Source: Verrucomicrobiota bacterium
GTDB lineage: Bacteria; Verrucomicrobiota; Verrucomicrobiia; Limisphaerales; UBA1096
Assembly (NCBI GenBank): GCA_003972865.1
Contig: QOAX01000268.1
Coordinates: 1 to 6,373, forward strand
Direction of reading: 5' to 3'
Length of the DNA: 6,373 bases
This document shows positions 6,245 to 6,373 of the stretch, piece by piece. Position numbers and translations under genes: made by a program. A model generated the notes under the pieces. It did no database searches, was not told the origin of the DNA, and was given only the letters and a program-made list of their open reading frames with translations. Positions within the stretch are counted from its first letter, which is position 1. Each line of letters begins with the position of its first letter.

Positions 6245-6373
6245 ATGAACGAGGCGGAGGAAATGCGGGTGGACAAATGGTTGTTCGCCGTGCGCCTGTT
6301 CAAGACGCGCGGCCAGGCGACGGAAGCCTGCCGCAGCGGCAAGGTTCGCCTCAACGACTCCCCGGCCAAGGCC
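6245..6373 (+). CDS. hslR: S4 RNA-binding domain protein, Hsp15 type (N-terminal part, runs off the window)
   Basis: The 43 visible codons read MNEAEEMRVDKWLFAVRLF and then KTRGQATEACRSGKVRLND. The RVDKWL...R.FKTR..A...C..GKVR.N pattern is the start of an S4 domain of the COG1188/Hsp15 kind, small basic proteins that bind RNA and, in E. coli, rescue 50S subunits carrying a stalled nascent chain. The start is uncertain. ATG 6245 has no Shine-Dalgarno. ATG 6263 (MRVDKW, the commonest N-terminus in the family) has GGAGG at 6256-6260 only two bases upstream. GTG 6269 would have it at a better distance of eight bases. The gene begins 31 bases after trpB and may be co-transcribed with it. An S4 domain also occurs in other proteins, so the name rests on the short N-terminus and the RVDKWL motif. 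Confidence 0.78.
   Translation, partial: MNEAEEMRVDKWLFAVRLFKTRGQATEACRSGKVRLNDSPAKA

Overview
This window looks like chromosomal DNA from a bacterium with moderately high GC. Probable affiliation is Verrucomicrobiota or a near relative in the PVC group. That is an inference from the short, LID-less adenylate kinase with its RTILLFG start and from the C-terminal part of the large ankyrin-containing membrane protein, both of which resemble proteins I associate with that phylum; no search was run. All genes are on the + strand and coding is dense. The window is cut at both ends.

Layout: (1) 1-316, the 3' end of an ADP-dependent NAD(P)H-hydrate dehydratase gene (nnrD), with an apparent frameshift around positions 30-41. 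(2) 424-1524, an unrecognised lipoprotein. (3) 1571-3367, a 598-residue secreted/membrane protein with a signal peptide, a beta-rich N-terminal domain, ankyrin repeats, a small beta module, two transmembrane helices, an acidic linker and a conserved-looking C-terminal domain. (4) 3425-4012, adk. (5) 4028-4963, fmt, only 15 bases after adk and probably co-transcribed with it. (6) 5011-6213, trpB. (7) 6245 to the right edge, the start of an S4 RNA-binding-domain gene of the Hsp15 type.

The housekeeping genes (nnrD, adk, fmt, trpB, S4 protein) serve nicotinamide-nucleotide repair, nucleotide energy balance, translation initiation, the last step of tryptophan synthesis and probably ribosome or RNA handling. 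They do not form one pathway. The two envelope genes from 424 to 3367 are the accessory part. Bases 424 to about 2460 are clearly lower in GC than their surroundings, and the composition changes inside the ankyrin gene, which suggests a mosaic gene.

The most unusual non-coding signal is the sequence GGCCAAG / CTTGGCC. It occurs far more often than base composition predicts and forms palindromes or hairpins in three spacers (before adk, before trpB, before the S4 gene). I see no CRISPR array, insertion sequence, tRNA, rRNA or defence system, and no clear new multi-gene system. The points worth following are the iterated palindrome and the mosaic ankyrin protein.
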